DNA of 64,000 nucleotides from Branchinecta lynchi (taxonomy: Eukaryota > Arthropoda > Branchiopoda > Anostraca > Branchinectidae). The DNA lies in assembly GCA_023053575.1 (NCBI GenBank), contig JAKZAP010000016.1:8490046-8554045 (forward strand), in the 5' to 3' direction. Positions 8,865 through 21,541 of the stretch are shown here, piece by piece. Position numbers and translations under genes: made by a program. The notes beneath the pieces were generated by a model. The model did no database searches. It was not told where the DNA came from and saw only the letters and a program-made list of their open reading frames with translations. Numbering within the stretch: position 1 is the first letter of the stretch; every line of letters begins with the position of its first letter.

Positions 8865-10303
8865 CTGGAAAAACAAAGAAGAGGGCTAGAATGTAGCAGG
8901 GTAACAACAACTACACACAAATAATTAGCTGATGTACGAACCGTAAAATTATTTGCTCTTACTTTCTATAATATCATAATTCTATCTTCTCTATAGCCTA
9001 GTGTAAATCGTGTCGAAGCCGTTTAACTTGAATTTCACTCTCAGATTGTTCCAGAGCGTTCGGAATTCTGTGACACGGGGGGGGGGGGGGGGGATAAGAG
9101 TTATATTTAAAAATAAAATAAAATCTGGATATAAGTGTGGGGATAGACTAAAAGCAGGAAGGTAAGGGAACACCAGAAAAGCAGGAAGGCATATAAAACC
9201 ACGAAGGGCATACTAAAACGAAGAACGGCATAACTTTCTAGTACCCTGACACAGGTAGGCATTAAGTTCAGTGAAGGGAGTACTTAAAGTACTAAAAAGA
9301 GGAAGGAAATGGTGGAATCTAAAATTATTAGTCTTTGAGGGGTCGGCAAGTATCAAAATTTAAAGTCCACCATTTCTTTCGTCGTTTTAGTACCTTGTCA
9401 CGGGTAATACTAAAACGACGAAGGAAACTGTGAATTTTAAATTCGTTGCGGGGTCGTCAAATATCAACATTTATCAACATTTAACGTTCACCATTTCTTT
9501 CATCGTTTTAGTAGCTTGTTACGGGTAGTACTAAAACGGTGAACTAAAAATTTTGATAGTCGCCGACCCCTCAAAGAAGAATAATTTCTAATTTGCTTCC
9601 TCGTTTTAGTAGCCTACTTTCAAGGTACTAAAACGAGGAAGGAAAGGGTGGACTTGAAATATCTTAGTTGCCGACCCCTCGCAGGACTCCGAGGATTAAG
9701 TCGCCTACCGTCAGAGCTAGAAATTAAAAGGCGAATTACAATTTTGATAGTTGCCGACCCCCCACTGAACTTAACGCCTACTCATGTCAGGATGCTAAAA
9801 TGAGGAAGGGATGTTGAACCTTGAATTTGAAAAGTTGCCGGCCCCTCAAAGAATACTAAAATGGGGGAGGGAACGGTGCGGCTTTCCAGTTTTTCGCAGT
9901 GGTGAATACTGGTGACATCCTTCCTCGTTTTAGTATGCCCTTCTTCATTTTAGTATGCCTTTCCTGGTTTTAGTATACCTTCCTGCTTTTCTCATATTCC
10001 CTTCCCTTCCTGCTTTTAGTCGATCCCAAAAGTGTGTGCTATATTTTCAAGTTGGAGAAACGAATACTCTATACGATTTTGTGCAAAACACGCCAGTTAA
10101 CCTCGAGAAGAACGAGAAACGACACACGAGCAATGATTCAAATCCTAAGTCAACCAATAAACAGCGTCTACTGGGGACAGCTGTAGTGATTCAGACAAGG
10201 TAGCCTAACTGACCTAACTTACAATAATGATCGTTCTTATAGGTACAAATCAAGTACCACTGGTAAACTTCTTGTACTAAACTGGCGGAAGCAGAATTCT
10301 CAC
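8865..10303 (-). other. Intron 16
   Basis: Contains a G17 run (9077-9093) and an unusual nest of inverted repeats (about 9160-10020). Nothing is recognised in 10021-10303. Confidence 0.85.
9160..10020. repeat. Nested inverted repeats around TACTAAAACGAGGAAGG
   Basis: Words such as CCTTCCTCGTTTTAGTA and their inverses alternate at least six times (near 9210, 9390, 9500, 9610, 9800, 9930, 9960), often as close hairpin pairs, interleaved with GCCGACCCCTCAAAG and AAATTTTGATA words. Confidence 0.7.
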
Positions 10304-10464
10304 CTGGAGACCCTGTGAGCCAGGAGCACCTCGGTCACCAGGAGATCCTGAGGCACCGGCTTCACCAGTGGGACCTGGTGGTCCAGGGTCACCTCTTTCA
10401 GCAGGTTCACCCGGTGGACCTTGTGGGCCCATAACACCCTGAAGACCACGTTCTCCGGCTCTGC
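10304..10464 (-). CDS. Collagen exon 16: helix residues 577-630 with a Gly-to-Ala break
   Basis: 161 nt, 162 with the split Gly completed (3 x 54). The repeat [13 protein letters not shown]... is regular until GPPGEP, where the next Gly position is GCT (Ala) at 10400-10402: GEP AER GDP. It then resumes in register. The Ala is helix residue 598 (protein 884) and sits just before RGD (886-888). It is the only substituted Gly in the ~870 helix residues visible. A single G-to-C change from GGT would explain it. Donor gtgaga. Confidence 0.95.
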
Positions 10465-11998
10465 CTAAAAGAAAATAATTCGTTTTTAAAAATGCGAAAT
10501 GGAAAAAAACAACAATAGTACTATCTCGACATTTGTAGGTTATGTTCTGGTAACCGTCAATGCTTTAAAATGACACTTAATCAGTTCAATTTCCCGAGGA
10601 CCAAATTAAAAAACAAACCAATACCCAGACCCAAAGGACTCTTATCACTTATTATGAACTCTTTCATTTTATTCTTACATTTAATTTCCGAATCTCTTTC
10701 ACCCAAAATGATGCCCTACCCTTCAAAGTGGTATGCAAGGCAGCAAATAAGACCTGATGATTCGGTCACGAATCAGAACCAAACGAATCTGATTAATGAC
10801 CGAAATATGAAATTGACTGACCGAATGCGATAGAACAGATACGGACCTGAGAAAAGTCCGGTGAACAACCGAAATCGCTAACGAATATGACCAAATAAAT
10901 ACGTTAAATCACCGAATTTACCTAGGGAAGTACCAAATTCGGTGAAATTGACTCGGATTGAACAAAGGTTGGATTAATTACCAAATTCGGTAAGGAATGG
11001 GAACCAATAAGCATGTTAAATCGCCTAATTTGGAAATGTGAGTACAAGAGATTTCATAAAACAGGCATGATTTTGGTTTCAGGACTAGTCTTCGGCTACG
11101 TAATATTCATCCTTCTCCCTATTCCCCTATACGTAGTAGACCCCAGCGAGAAAAATCCCCCAAAACCCGCCCCTTCTCCTTTACATGAAAGATAAGGAAG
11201 GAGTTGCTTTCCACCGTCTGTTGACTTGTACAATAATCGAGAAGCTATAGTTCATTTACATTTTAATTTATTGACGAAAAAGTAAAGTGATAAAGTGCAT
11301 TTTAAAAAATGTCATATTCGGCGGTAACGCTGTGACCAGAGGCGTTACTAGCCAAATTTTTTTTGTGGGGGGAGGCAATGTCTTTACTGACTGGCTGGTC
11401 ATTTTTACCGACAGATTCTGAAGAAAAATCGACTATTTTCATGAAAATATCAACTGTTTTCAGAAAAACCCGCAGCGCCTCGCGCCGATTCGCTTTTACT
11501 GACTGGCCGACAACATCAGGGGGGGGGGGGGCTCCCTCCCTCCATACGCGACGCTCCTGGCTGTGACAGTTACTTTTGATCAGTTAAATTCCTTTCTATT
11601 CCAAGCGACCTAACAAAAGGGGGAGACGATCACTCTCCCAAAGGAGTGGAAGACCCTTATGAACAAATTACTTTTTCTGCAACCCTTCCAAAATCTGGAA
11701 ATACTTTTTTTGAATCTTGCAAGCCACTCGGTCAGCTGTCACACTACGGAAGTCGACCGTAACTAAGGCTTACTACTGGTTGTATGATTATTATTAATAT
11801 CTCAAAATTATATAGACGCGGAAGCCTTTTCTGTCTATTTTTAATACAAACAAATTCTGCTAAAAAGATCATGAACAAATTTAGGCTTTCAGGTTGACTT
11901 CAAGGACAAATTTTAAAGATGTTTGTTTTTCTGTTTATATTGCTATTTCTGCACTGATACCAGTGTGTGTGGTGGGCGGAGGGGATGAATCTACTTAC
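10465..11998 (-). other. Intron 15
   Basis: A degenerate stretch rich in CCGAATTT/ACCAAATTCGGT words (about 10740-11040) and a poly-G/CGACTG repeat (about 11335-11570). The remainder is unrecognised. Confidence 0.85.
11335..11570. repeat. Poly-G / CGACTG repeat family copy
   Basis: Begins AGAGGCGTTACTAGCCAAATT, contains GACTGGCTGGTCATTTTTACCG and a G run at 11520-11530. Confidence 0.65.
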
Positions 11999-12089
11999 CA
12001 GCTGGACCTTCGGGACCAATAGGACCTGCGGCACCACGTTCTCCCTTTTCTCCAGACAAACCTGTGGGACCTCTGGAGCCGGGAAGACC
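11999..12089 (-). CDS. Collagen exon 15: helix residues 547-576
   Basis: 91 nt: 10 triplets (GLPGSRGPTG to GPEGPA) plus the first G of a split Gly codon. Acceptor ttttgtag, donor gtaagt. Phase links 0 on the 5' side and 1 on the 3' side. Confidence 0.96.
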
Positions 12090-13099
12090 CTACAAAAGGT
12101 TAAAAGATGATTTTACGGACCTTCCTACATATCAGCGAGAACGAAAGGGACAAAGATCTTTAAAGCAGCGACAATTCGGCAAAACACCGAGAGCCGTAAG
12201 CTAAGCGGTCTCGACCGATTTAGTTTCAATTTCATCTGACGAAAAAATTTCACTTAAAAAAAATAAAAAAATACTCAACTAACATAATATTCCTGCCAGG
12301 AAATAAAGGACTGCTTGGCTAGGGCAGGGCCCTACCCTTGTCTAAACCGTCTACGGTACGTTTAGAGCATTCATTCACTCACAATAAAATAGCGTCTGCG
12401 CTAGAATGTCGAACTCCGTATGATTAAAGGTAAAGGTGCACCATTAGCCTTGTCAAGCCATACTGGGTGGTGCTGATCTCCGATACTCTGCTCTCAGCAA
12501 GGAGGTGCAATGGGCCGGGGATCGGCCGGGCGCCAGTTAAAATTTGTCAAATTCACGTGAACTTGAAGGATTTTAGGGAATCTACCGGATTATTGCTCAG
12601 GAAACCTAACGGAATTTTGCTAAGGAAATCCACCGAAATCTTGCTCAAGGAATCTAACGGAGCTTGTCTCAGGGAATTTACTGGAAATTTTGCCCCACGG
12701 AATCTACTAGACTTTTGGAATCTGTCGGAATTCCGCTCAGGGAATTTATCGGAACTTGTCTCAGGGAGTTTACTGGAGGCAGGATCACACGCAAGGGCCG
12801 TTGGGGATAAGCCCTCCTAGTGTTTCCACACACCCATCCTGTTACCTTCACCAGATTTCTCGAGGTTCCATTTGAAGCTAGTTGGACTTCGGCTTATCTT
12901 ACAGGGTCACGCCACTGATCCCTGCTCCATACCAAATGGTCGGCACCACCGAGACTTGACCCTTTGACCCTTTCGCTCGCAAGTTCAGCACGCTATCCAT
13001 TCCGGACAGGAATAAAACCGCTCTCGATACTATGTTTTCTGTGGCCACCGTGTTACATGGATACCACACCTCCCCCCGAAAATATCTGTAGCCACTTAC
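12090..13099 (-). other. Intron 14
   Basis: A degenerate ~30-bp tandem repeat occupies about 12560-12775. The rest shows nothing I recognise. Confidence 0.85.
12560..12775 (+). repeat. Degenerate ~30-bp tandem repeat
   Basis: Seven to eight units built on GGAATCTACCGGAATTTTGCTCA-like words. Confidence 0.65.
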
Positions 13100-13287
13100 C
13101 ACCATACCAGGAGCGCCAGCGTGTCCTTTGTCTCCCTTAGGGCCTGAGGCACCAGCCGGGCCGTCAGCTCCCATCATACCAACTGGACCACGGTCACCTG
13201 GAGAACCTGGTGGGCCAACTGGACCGCGCTCCCCAGGGAAGCCGCGCTCACCGCGAGGACCGCTCTGGCCAGGTAGACCAGCGGGAC
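13100..13287 (-). CDS. Collagen exon 14: helix residues 484-546 with GFPGER
   Basis: 188 nt, starting with the last two bases of a split Gly codon. It encodes [25 protein letters not shown] (13226-13243) occupies helix residues 499-504, the exact counterpart of the GFOGER integrin site at 502-507 in vertebrate alpha1(I). The rest is unbroken Gly-X-Y, ending GAPGMV before gtaagt. Confidence 0.97.
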
Positions 13288-14545
13288 CTGAAAAGACACC
13301 AATGTCAGAGATAGGCTCCCAAATCCAAATAGCAACATTACCCAACCTGTGAGCAATCAATCAGAGATTCTGAATGACGCGCAATCCCCCTCCTCACTCG
13401 AACGGCGATTTAAGGTGTTCCAAACTTTTGGCTCGCAATATAGAGCGTGTTCCACCCTTCTAGAAATAGTAACTATTAGTTACTATTTCCGTTCCAACCT
13501 CACCAAAAGTTACTATGCTGACCGTTCCAATAGTAACTAACAGTAACTATTTGCTTACCACGCTCGGGAGCGTAGTAAGCGTAGTAACTACGGATCTCTG
13601 TAACGTGATTGGTCGGATTCACCCGTGGCATGATATTATGCTGGAAAATAGAAAAATCGTTCCAGCCTTGACGGCAAAAATTGAGAATTCGTGACGTCAA
13701 GCGTAGTAACTACGGTAAGTTGGATGGAACACGCTCGTAGCAAACATGGCAAACTTCGTAACATTTCCACTGGAAAGGGGGGGGGGGAGTAACAGACATT
13801 AAACGGAAATCTCGTCCTCTGAAGAGTCCTCTCCTTCACACACTTTCTCTAATCCTCAATCGTAATCAATAATAGAGCAAATAGCTCTTTCAAATTTTTA
13901 AAGCCGTAACAGAAATAATACGGAAGATGAGAAATTGTTTTGTCTTTTTATTCGAACGTCGCCCGCCAAAGAAAATACTAAAGCCAGACAACTCTTACGA
14001 CATAACCAGACATATTTTACGACAAAATACTTCCCAAAACGTTTATTTCATGTCCAGTTTATCTTATGACTGCTAGATTTATTTGCTCTTATTTTCCTTC
14101 TACTTCTCATTTCAAATTTTGCATCTAAGGTGCGCGAAATTTACTAAGAAGATGGCGTTCAAACTAAATACCATACACGCAATGGAAGAAGAAGCATATT
14201 TAAAGTCAAGAAAAAGATAAATAGGGTTCCAAGTTACTATTTGTGCCAGAAGGAAGCTGAAACGGTTTACTGTTAGCTGATTTCAAGTTTGTTACTAATT
14301 CTTTCCATTTCACTGTTTTATCTGTAAGGAACAAAAACAAGGCGGTAAAACATTTAGAGGCGTGTTCAATTAAGCATGCCTATTGCATTAGGATTTGATC
14401 TGTAAAAGAAAGTATTCGTAGGTCGTCTAAGCTCCTCGGGCAGGGACAGCTGGAGAGCAAGGGCTGGGCTGGGCCCGAGTCCTCCAGGGACAGACAGAAC
14501 AAGGCCCCGGCCCACGGTCGGGTGTAAAGCATTCAAGAAGCGTAC
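13288..14545 (-). other. Intron 13
   Basis: Contains a full MITE-2 copy (13443-13736) and a short G run near 13779. 13800-14545 is unrecognised. Confidence 0.85.
13443..13736. mobile_element. MITE-2 copy 2
   Basis: 294 bp, TIR GAGCGTGTTCCACCC / GGAACACGCTC, rich in internal AGTAACTATTAGTTACT palindromes. No clean TSD. Confidence 0.75.
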
Positions 14546-14771
14546 CTTGCAAGCCTGGTTCACCATCCTTTCCGGGGTTGCCTGGTGTTCCTGGTGTACC
14601 AGGAAGACCCTGGAATCCTCTTGCACCAGGGGATCCCTGGGCACCTCGTTCACCATCCTGTCCAGGTGGGCCTGGTGGACCCTGTGGACCTGGGGTACCG
14701 TCTTTGCCTGGGTCACCACGGGGACCTGGTGGTCCTGTGCTACCTGGTTCGCCGTCTTTACCTGGCTCACC
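14546..14771 (-). CDS. Collagen exon 13: helix residues 409-483, RGD-containing
   Basis: 226 nt: 25 triplets plus a split G. It contains an RGD at protein residues 712-714 (GPRGDPG) and [13 protein letters not shown], collinear with GFQGLPGPAG of vertebrate alpha1(I). The donor is gtacgc, the least canonical of the set at position +4. RGD inside an intact collagen helix is normally cryptic. Confidence 0.96.
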
Positions 14772-15573
14772 CTAGAAAAATAATCTTGGTATAGAAGTAT
14801 TCACAAAGTATCAGGAACCACTTCAGTGGTATACATTAATACTGAATAAGGGTAAGACGGAATCTCAGAAATATATCCAAGTAGAGAGATAAGAAGCTAA
14901 GACATTTTTAACAGAAAATGTTAGATTTTAGGTTTCATGAACGACTTTTACAGTTTTTCCCTCGGTCGCGGATAAAAGGAGTGTCTCAGCTGTCGTTTGG
15001 GCGGATCATAAATGCTTCCGCGGCCAGCGAGGTTTATGTACTCCGTATTGCGGCTCGAATTTGACAAACGACTGTCGAGTGTCGAGGTGGTTTTCAGGTT
15101 TGTGGCTCGATTTTGGCGGGAAATTCAAGTTTAGCAGCAAATTCTTATCCAAACATTAAAATTAACTATTTTATCAAGTAGACAGACTTGACACTCTAGG
15201 ACTTTATTCGTGAACTTAGCGATTTAACGATCGACACCTCCAAAGCTATTTTCATACATTTTAGAAATATCTTGGATTCAGTCACAATTATTATCATTTT
15301 TATTACTACTGATGTTATCACTGAAGGCGCTGGACCTACGTAAAGAATGGAAACTAAAGCGGAATCTTTAAATGTTTTTCCACAAGCTCATTTTCCAGCT
15401 TGAGCGGCTTGACCCCCAAGAGGACCTTGCCACGAAGGGACGAAATATAGCTCTAATAAAAATGTTGCTGACTTATCCGTTTTGCACCGTCAAATATGAA
15501 ACTAATTTTTCTTATTTTTCTTGGCTGCAAAATTAGTACATACCCTATTATACGTGCAAAACAAGGTACTTAC
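14772..15573 (-). other. Intron 12
   Basis: Contains a decayed hammerhead-family copy (15412-15500). The rest is unrecognised. Confidence 0.85.
15412..15453 (+). ncRNA. Decayed hammerhead-family copy C
   Basis: Keeps stem I GAGC/GCTC and GAA-ATAT-A, but the CTGANGA box is broken (GGCTTGACCCCCAAGAGG), so it is probably inactive. Its downstream flank (GCTGACTTATCCGTTTTGCAC) matches copies D and E. Confidence 0.5.
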
Positions 15574-15735
15574 AGCAGGTCCGCGTTCTCCCATGAGACC
15601 CATAGGTCCTGGAAGACCCTGGATACCTTGTAAACCGGCATCTCCAGGTTTGCCATCAGCACCAGGTGGACCACGATCACCAGCAGCACCAGTCTTACCA
15701 ACTGGACCAGTGCGACCAGGTAGACCACGAAGACC
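15574..15735 (-). CDS. Collagen exon 12: helix residues 355-408
   Basis: 162 nt (3 x 54), 18 triplets, phase 0/0, uninterrupted Gly-X-Y ([10 protein letters not shown] to GLMGERGPA). Acceptor ttgttag, donor gtaagt. Confidence 0.97.
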
Positions 15736-17308
<1,573 letters not shown>

Positions 17309-17341
17309 TTAGCGGACAAACCAAAGAGATCAGACAGTTAA

Positions 17342-17690
17342 TATGAGTTTTTGCAGATACTATGGTAACTGAATCTTCACTTTGTCGTGTATGTATTTAC
17401 CATGGTATCTGATAGCTGAATTGCCGAATTTGCATTTTTAGAAGTCACCCGAAAAGAAATACTTATGTCCGCTCACACTACAAGTGTCAAACTTCTTTCC
17501 CACCAATTTGACAAAAGCCCATGTGCTGGTGATGATGAAAGTGAGATGACTTTTTCAGATACTACGGTCAGTCACTACGGTCGGGACCACGGTATCTGAA
17601 TATCAGATACCGAGGTAAATGATCGTGATATCAGATACAACGGTAACTGCAAAAATGACTTACCATAGTGTCTGCAAAAACGCTACTAAT
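17342..17690. mobile_element. TIR element, short copy (related to 63486-63980)
   Basis: Ends ATGAGTTTTTGCAGATACTA and ...TCTGCAAAAACGCTACTAAT, with internal GATATCAGATACNNCGGTA words. The longer relative lies at the right edge of the window. Confidence 0.6.
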
Positions 17691-17906
17691 GCTTTGCGGA
17701 TGAGAGAACGGATACTTAACTTAAGAAAAGTTTTATTTGCGACACCATGATGTGTCCTGTGGGTGCCTTCCGGAGGACATGGAATTGTACTTTTTTCCTT
17801 TTTTTGCCTAAAAACTATAAAGCTGAAATTTAAAAAAATATATTTTTCGAATTGCTATTGTAAAAAAAAAATGAAAAGTGAAAAGTACACTTTGAAACCA
17901 ACTTAC

Positions 17907-18249
17907 CCTTTGGTCCGCCGTCTCCCTTCAAACCAGGCAAACCAGTCTCTCCTTGGCTACCCTTAGCACCAACTGGACCAGGGCTTCCATTCATGCCTGG
18001 GGGACCGCGAGCACCTGGGAAACCAGAAGGACCAGCAGGACCACTTTCACCTTGACCTCCTTTCTCACCAGGCATACCATCTCTTCCGGCCGGACCAGGA
18101 GGACCGGATTCACCGGGGGTACCGGGTTTACCAGCTTCACCTCTAGGGCCTTGCAGACCTTGACTTCCCTTTGGTCCTGGGGATCCAGCATCTCCCTTCG
18201 ACCCTGGGGTTCCGGGGAAACCAGGTGGGCCCGGTTTGCCGACTGCACC
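17907..18249 (-). CDS. Collagen exon 10: helix residues 154-267, largest helix exon
   Basis: 343 nt: 38 complete triplets plus the first G of the next Gly codon. It is fully Gly-X-Y, including [13 protein letters not shown] and [10 protein letters not shown]. At 342 nt it is unusually large for a helix exon (vertebrate units are mostly 45-108 nt), which suggests loss of ancestral introns. Ends AAG G before gtaagt, so the intron is phase 1 within Gly. Confidence 0.97.
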
Positions 18250-19560
18250 CTGGGAAGGAAAAAAGTTAGTGCAGGAAGTCTGAAGTTGAACAAAAGGTGC
18301 ATCATACTTCGATTATCGACTGGGAGTTTTAGAAAGGGCGAAACTTATGTTTGGTTATAAGTCATCGGAAGAAAGTTATAAGGGGGAAAGACAATCGCCG
18401 AGAAATCTTGCTAGAAGAAGGCGCTTAATTTGTCCGCAGAACGACAGGAAAACACCATCTGAATGCCACGTAGCGAAGGCTTGTTCTTAATACAGTAGAA
18501 GTATCTTCTTTGAAGACTTCTCTAATTTTTGTGTTTTAATTGTCACCGTACTTCGTAGATAAATATTCTTTGAGCCCAAGCTGACTTTGAAACATTTATT
18601 CAAACAATGTTTACAACGAATACGTCAGCTATACGTTCATCATCATACGATTCTTCATCAGTTACGATTCTTCATCAGCTGATGAAGAATCGTAGCTGAC
18701 GTATCCGTTGTAAACATTGTTTGAATAAATGTTTAAAAGTCAGCTTGGGCTCAAAGAATATTTATCTACGAAGTACGGAACTTTCACAGCTGATGAAGAA
18801 TCGTAGCTGACGTATCCGTTGTAAACATTGTTTGAATTAACTGTCACCTCTAAAAAAATAATGCTGATGATGAATTTTATTTACGCACTAGACAAGAAAA
18901 TGAAAATAGCGCAGTACAGAGAAAGATAAAGGGTCAAATTGGAGTGATAAATTAAAATATGCTGAGAGTCAAGTCTCTTTCTTTTGACATAAAGAATCTA
19001 ATTATATTCGTTTAATTGTTTTTATTTTTTTATTATATTTGGCGTTAAGCTTTTAGCTTGTCGCCATTCCATCTGTTCTTTTTTTTATCTGTTTCTTTAA
19101 TTTTTGCCGTTTGAGGGTGATTCGATTGACAGGAATTAGTTCAAGTAACGAGGAACGCAATGTGATACAATTAGTAGTGTTTCCACCAACAGTGTATAAA
19201 GTCATGGTTCGCCACCGATTGCCCTTTGGGGGAAAGAGACAATGTGCCAACTGTGGCCTGAACCTCGGCCGGCTCTTCACTGTAAAAAGTTTCTCCGAGT
19301 AAGGATTAAAATTAACTACAGTATTTGTTACTGTGAATAATCTTATCTCTACTGAGATAAGATTAATTCGAATTAGAGATAGAATGATCTTTTGAAAGAC
19401 AAGATATAATCACATGAGCAAATACTGCAAGATATTTTGTATAGTGTTGTCAGACTTCACAAAAATAATAATAAAGGGATTTGATGAAGATTGGAATACT
19501 GCAGCATATGACCGGTGGACCAATTATAGGATGTGAAAGGGACAAAGGGTATACGCTTAC
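18250..19560 (-). other. Intron 9
   Basis: Contains a foldback (18547-18780) and an extra single arm (to 18840) related to the hammerhead family. 18850-19560 is unrecognised. Confidence 0.85.
18547..18840. repeat. Foldback of hammerhead-family flank, plus a third arm
   Basis: Left arm starts CCGTACTTCGTAGATAAATA and reads to CGTCAGCT; the right arm is its inverse, ending CTACGAAGTACGG (about 18777). Arms contain TGTTTACAACG...AACAATG, the flank that follows the hammerhead motif in copy A. A further partial copy is at 18787-18835. Inverted terminal duplications of this kind are known for Penelope-like elements. Confidence 0.7.
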
Positions 19561-19659
19561 CGGTTGCCCTGGAGAGCCAGCCAAACCGTCGATACCTCTG
19601 AGACCGGCAGGGCCAGGGGGACCCTCTCTGCCTCTTTCACCTCGTGGACCAGCTGGACC
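19561..19659 (-). CDS. Collagen exon 9: helix residues 121-153
   Basis: 99 nt, 11 triplets, phase 0/0, all Gly-X-Y (GPAGPRGERGREG, later GLRGIDG). Rich in Arg and Glu. Acceptor ccttag, donor gtaagc. The intron upstream carries an hAT-like MITE and a second MITE family. Confidence 0.96.
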
Positions 19660-19842
19660 CTAAGGGAAAGAAAATAACGTCAGAATTGCTACCACATAAA
19701 GTGATGAATACACGAAAATAGGTAACGTCTGAATGCAATCCGCTCAGGCATGAATTCAAGGTGGGTCGCTGCGGATTCTCAAAAGACACTTGCATATGGA
19801 CCTTCAGTGACTTTCGGAACTCCCCTCTATTTGAAGTTGTTT

Positions 19843-20196
19843 CAGAGCAAAATAACAGAAGAGAGTAGCGCCAATACTCGAAAAAAGTGACACACACTCG
19901 AATAGCAGCGACGCTAGCACCACTAGCGGTAGAGACCCTATTAAAAATTAATCAGTCGTGCACCAGCGCTGGCTCCAATAGTTTAAAATTCTGAACACAG
20001 CAAAAAAAAGATACAACCTCCCCTGTTTCTTAGACGTGTGCAGATCGCATTTTAGCTTTAATGGAGATTTCTAAGCACGCAAGTTTGTCTTGCTTTAAAT
20101 GGCACGGTCGTAGCGGGCGGCGCTACAAGTACGGCCCGATTGTCAAGCATGGAAAGCATAGGTCTTAGCGCTACTAACTAGTGTTTTTTTGCTCTG
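19843..20196. mobile_element. hAT-like MITE (354 bp, 8-bp TSD AGTTGTTT)
   Basis: Termini CAGAGCAAAATAAC and ...GCTCTG; AGTTGTTT directly repeated at 19835-19842 and 20197-20204. An 8-bp TSD is typical of hAT transposons. Confidence 0.82.
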
Positions 20197-20291
20197 AGTT
20201 GTTTTGAACGATTCTGTCTGTGCTTTCAAGAGTTCGTGGACTAGCTATAGGTCGAAATAATCTACAACAAGCATCGTTCTGGACAAACTTT

Positions 20292-20579
20292 GACCGTGTT
20301 CCACCCTTTTCACAATAGTAACTATTAGTTACTATTTTCGTTCCAACCTCGTGATACAACGTTGACCGTCCAGCCTTCTCCAAATAGTAACTTATTTGCT
20401 TACCACGCTCCGGAGTGTAGTACGTAGTAACTACGAATCTCTGCGACGTGATTGGCCGGATTAGCTCGTGGCACGATATTTTGACACAAAAAGAAAAATG
20501 CTTCCAGCCTTGACACCAAGAAGCCAGAATCCGTGACGTCACGCGTAGCATCTACGGTAAGTAGGTTGGAACACGGTCT
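20292..20579. mobile_element. MITE-2 copy 3
   Basis: 288 bp, TIR GACCGTGTTCCACCC / GGAACACGGTC. The variant base in one TIR is matched in the other. Confidence 0.75.
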
Positions 20580-21541
20580 ATGTAGAGGTCAATGGCCTAT
20601 TTTTGTTTCACAGTATTATTATTCTTACTATTATTCATAAACATCATTTTGACATAGAACAACCCCTGTCAATGAGTACACAATTTAACGAATCAATAAT
20701 ATGTAACCAAGGCGTACACTGTGCTACACCTTAGTTCATTCCATCGATCAGCCAGCGAATATTCCAATTCCCGACATTGCTATTTTCAGTCATTTGGGTT
20801 CCGGACGAAATTGAAGAATTTCGTCCTTCAGAACGTTTTGAGTGAGAACTGAGGAAGGTCGGAGATTGGGGAATTTAAAGGTTAGGTACTTCTATAGGTG
20901 CTTATTAAATTTTTGTTCTTATATATTTTATACCTTATAGCAGAGGAAACAAATATAGGACTTTACAAAGGTCCGGTAGTTAAGACCACTCAGGAATAAG
21001 TGAATTAAGAAAGCTCCGTCATAATGTAATAGTTTCAGTTGTTAAGTGTGGTTCACACCGCTCGCGATACATTAGAAACAGAAAAAGAAAAGAAATAGAA
21101 AGAGAGCCAAGCAACCTCTTGGTGCGACACAAGTATCCAGCCTTCGCTCTATTCGACCCGGCGGCCGGACGCAAAATATTTGAAAAGGAAACGCGCCGTG
21201 ATTAAGAAATGGAAAACCATGCAAAAAAAAAAGTAAAAAACAGAAGATACGCCTGATGATCTACCTAGTCTTCCAAAATTCTGAAGCTTCTCATATCCTT
21301 AAGTGCGAAAGAGCAGTCATCTAGCCTTGAAATTTTCGGCGAGTTTTGCGGTGCGTGACTTTCGGCTAGGAAAACCGCTAAAATTCGTAGGTACAAAACG
21401 GAACAATGGAGAATGGCGGGGATTTCAGAAGCTGATAATTCCATAAGGGAGCAAAGCATAATCTAAAAAGCAAAATAGACAAGAGGCGTTCTTTAACAAA
21501 TCCTCCAAAACACCGAAAAGTTAAGTAATAAGAAAAATTAC

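Larger units (their letters stand above)
19660..21541 (-). other. Intron 8
   Basis: hAT-like MITE (19843-20196) and MITE-2 copy (20292-20579). 20600-21541 shows nothing recognisable. Confidence 0.85.
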
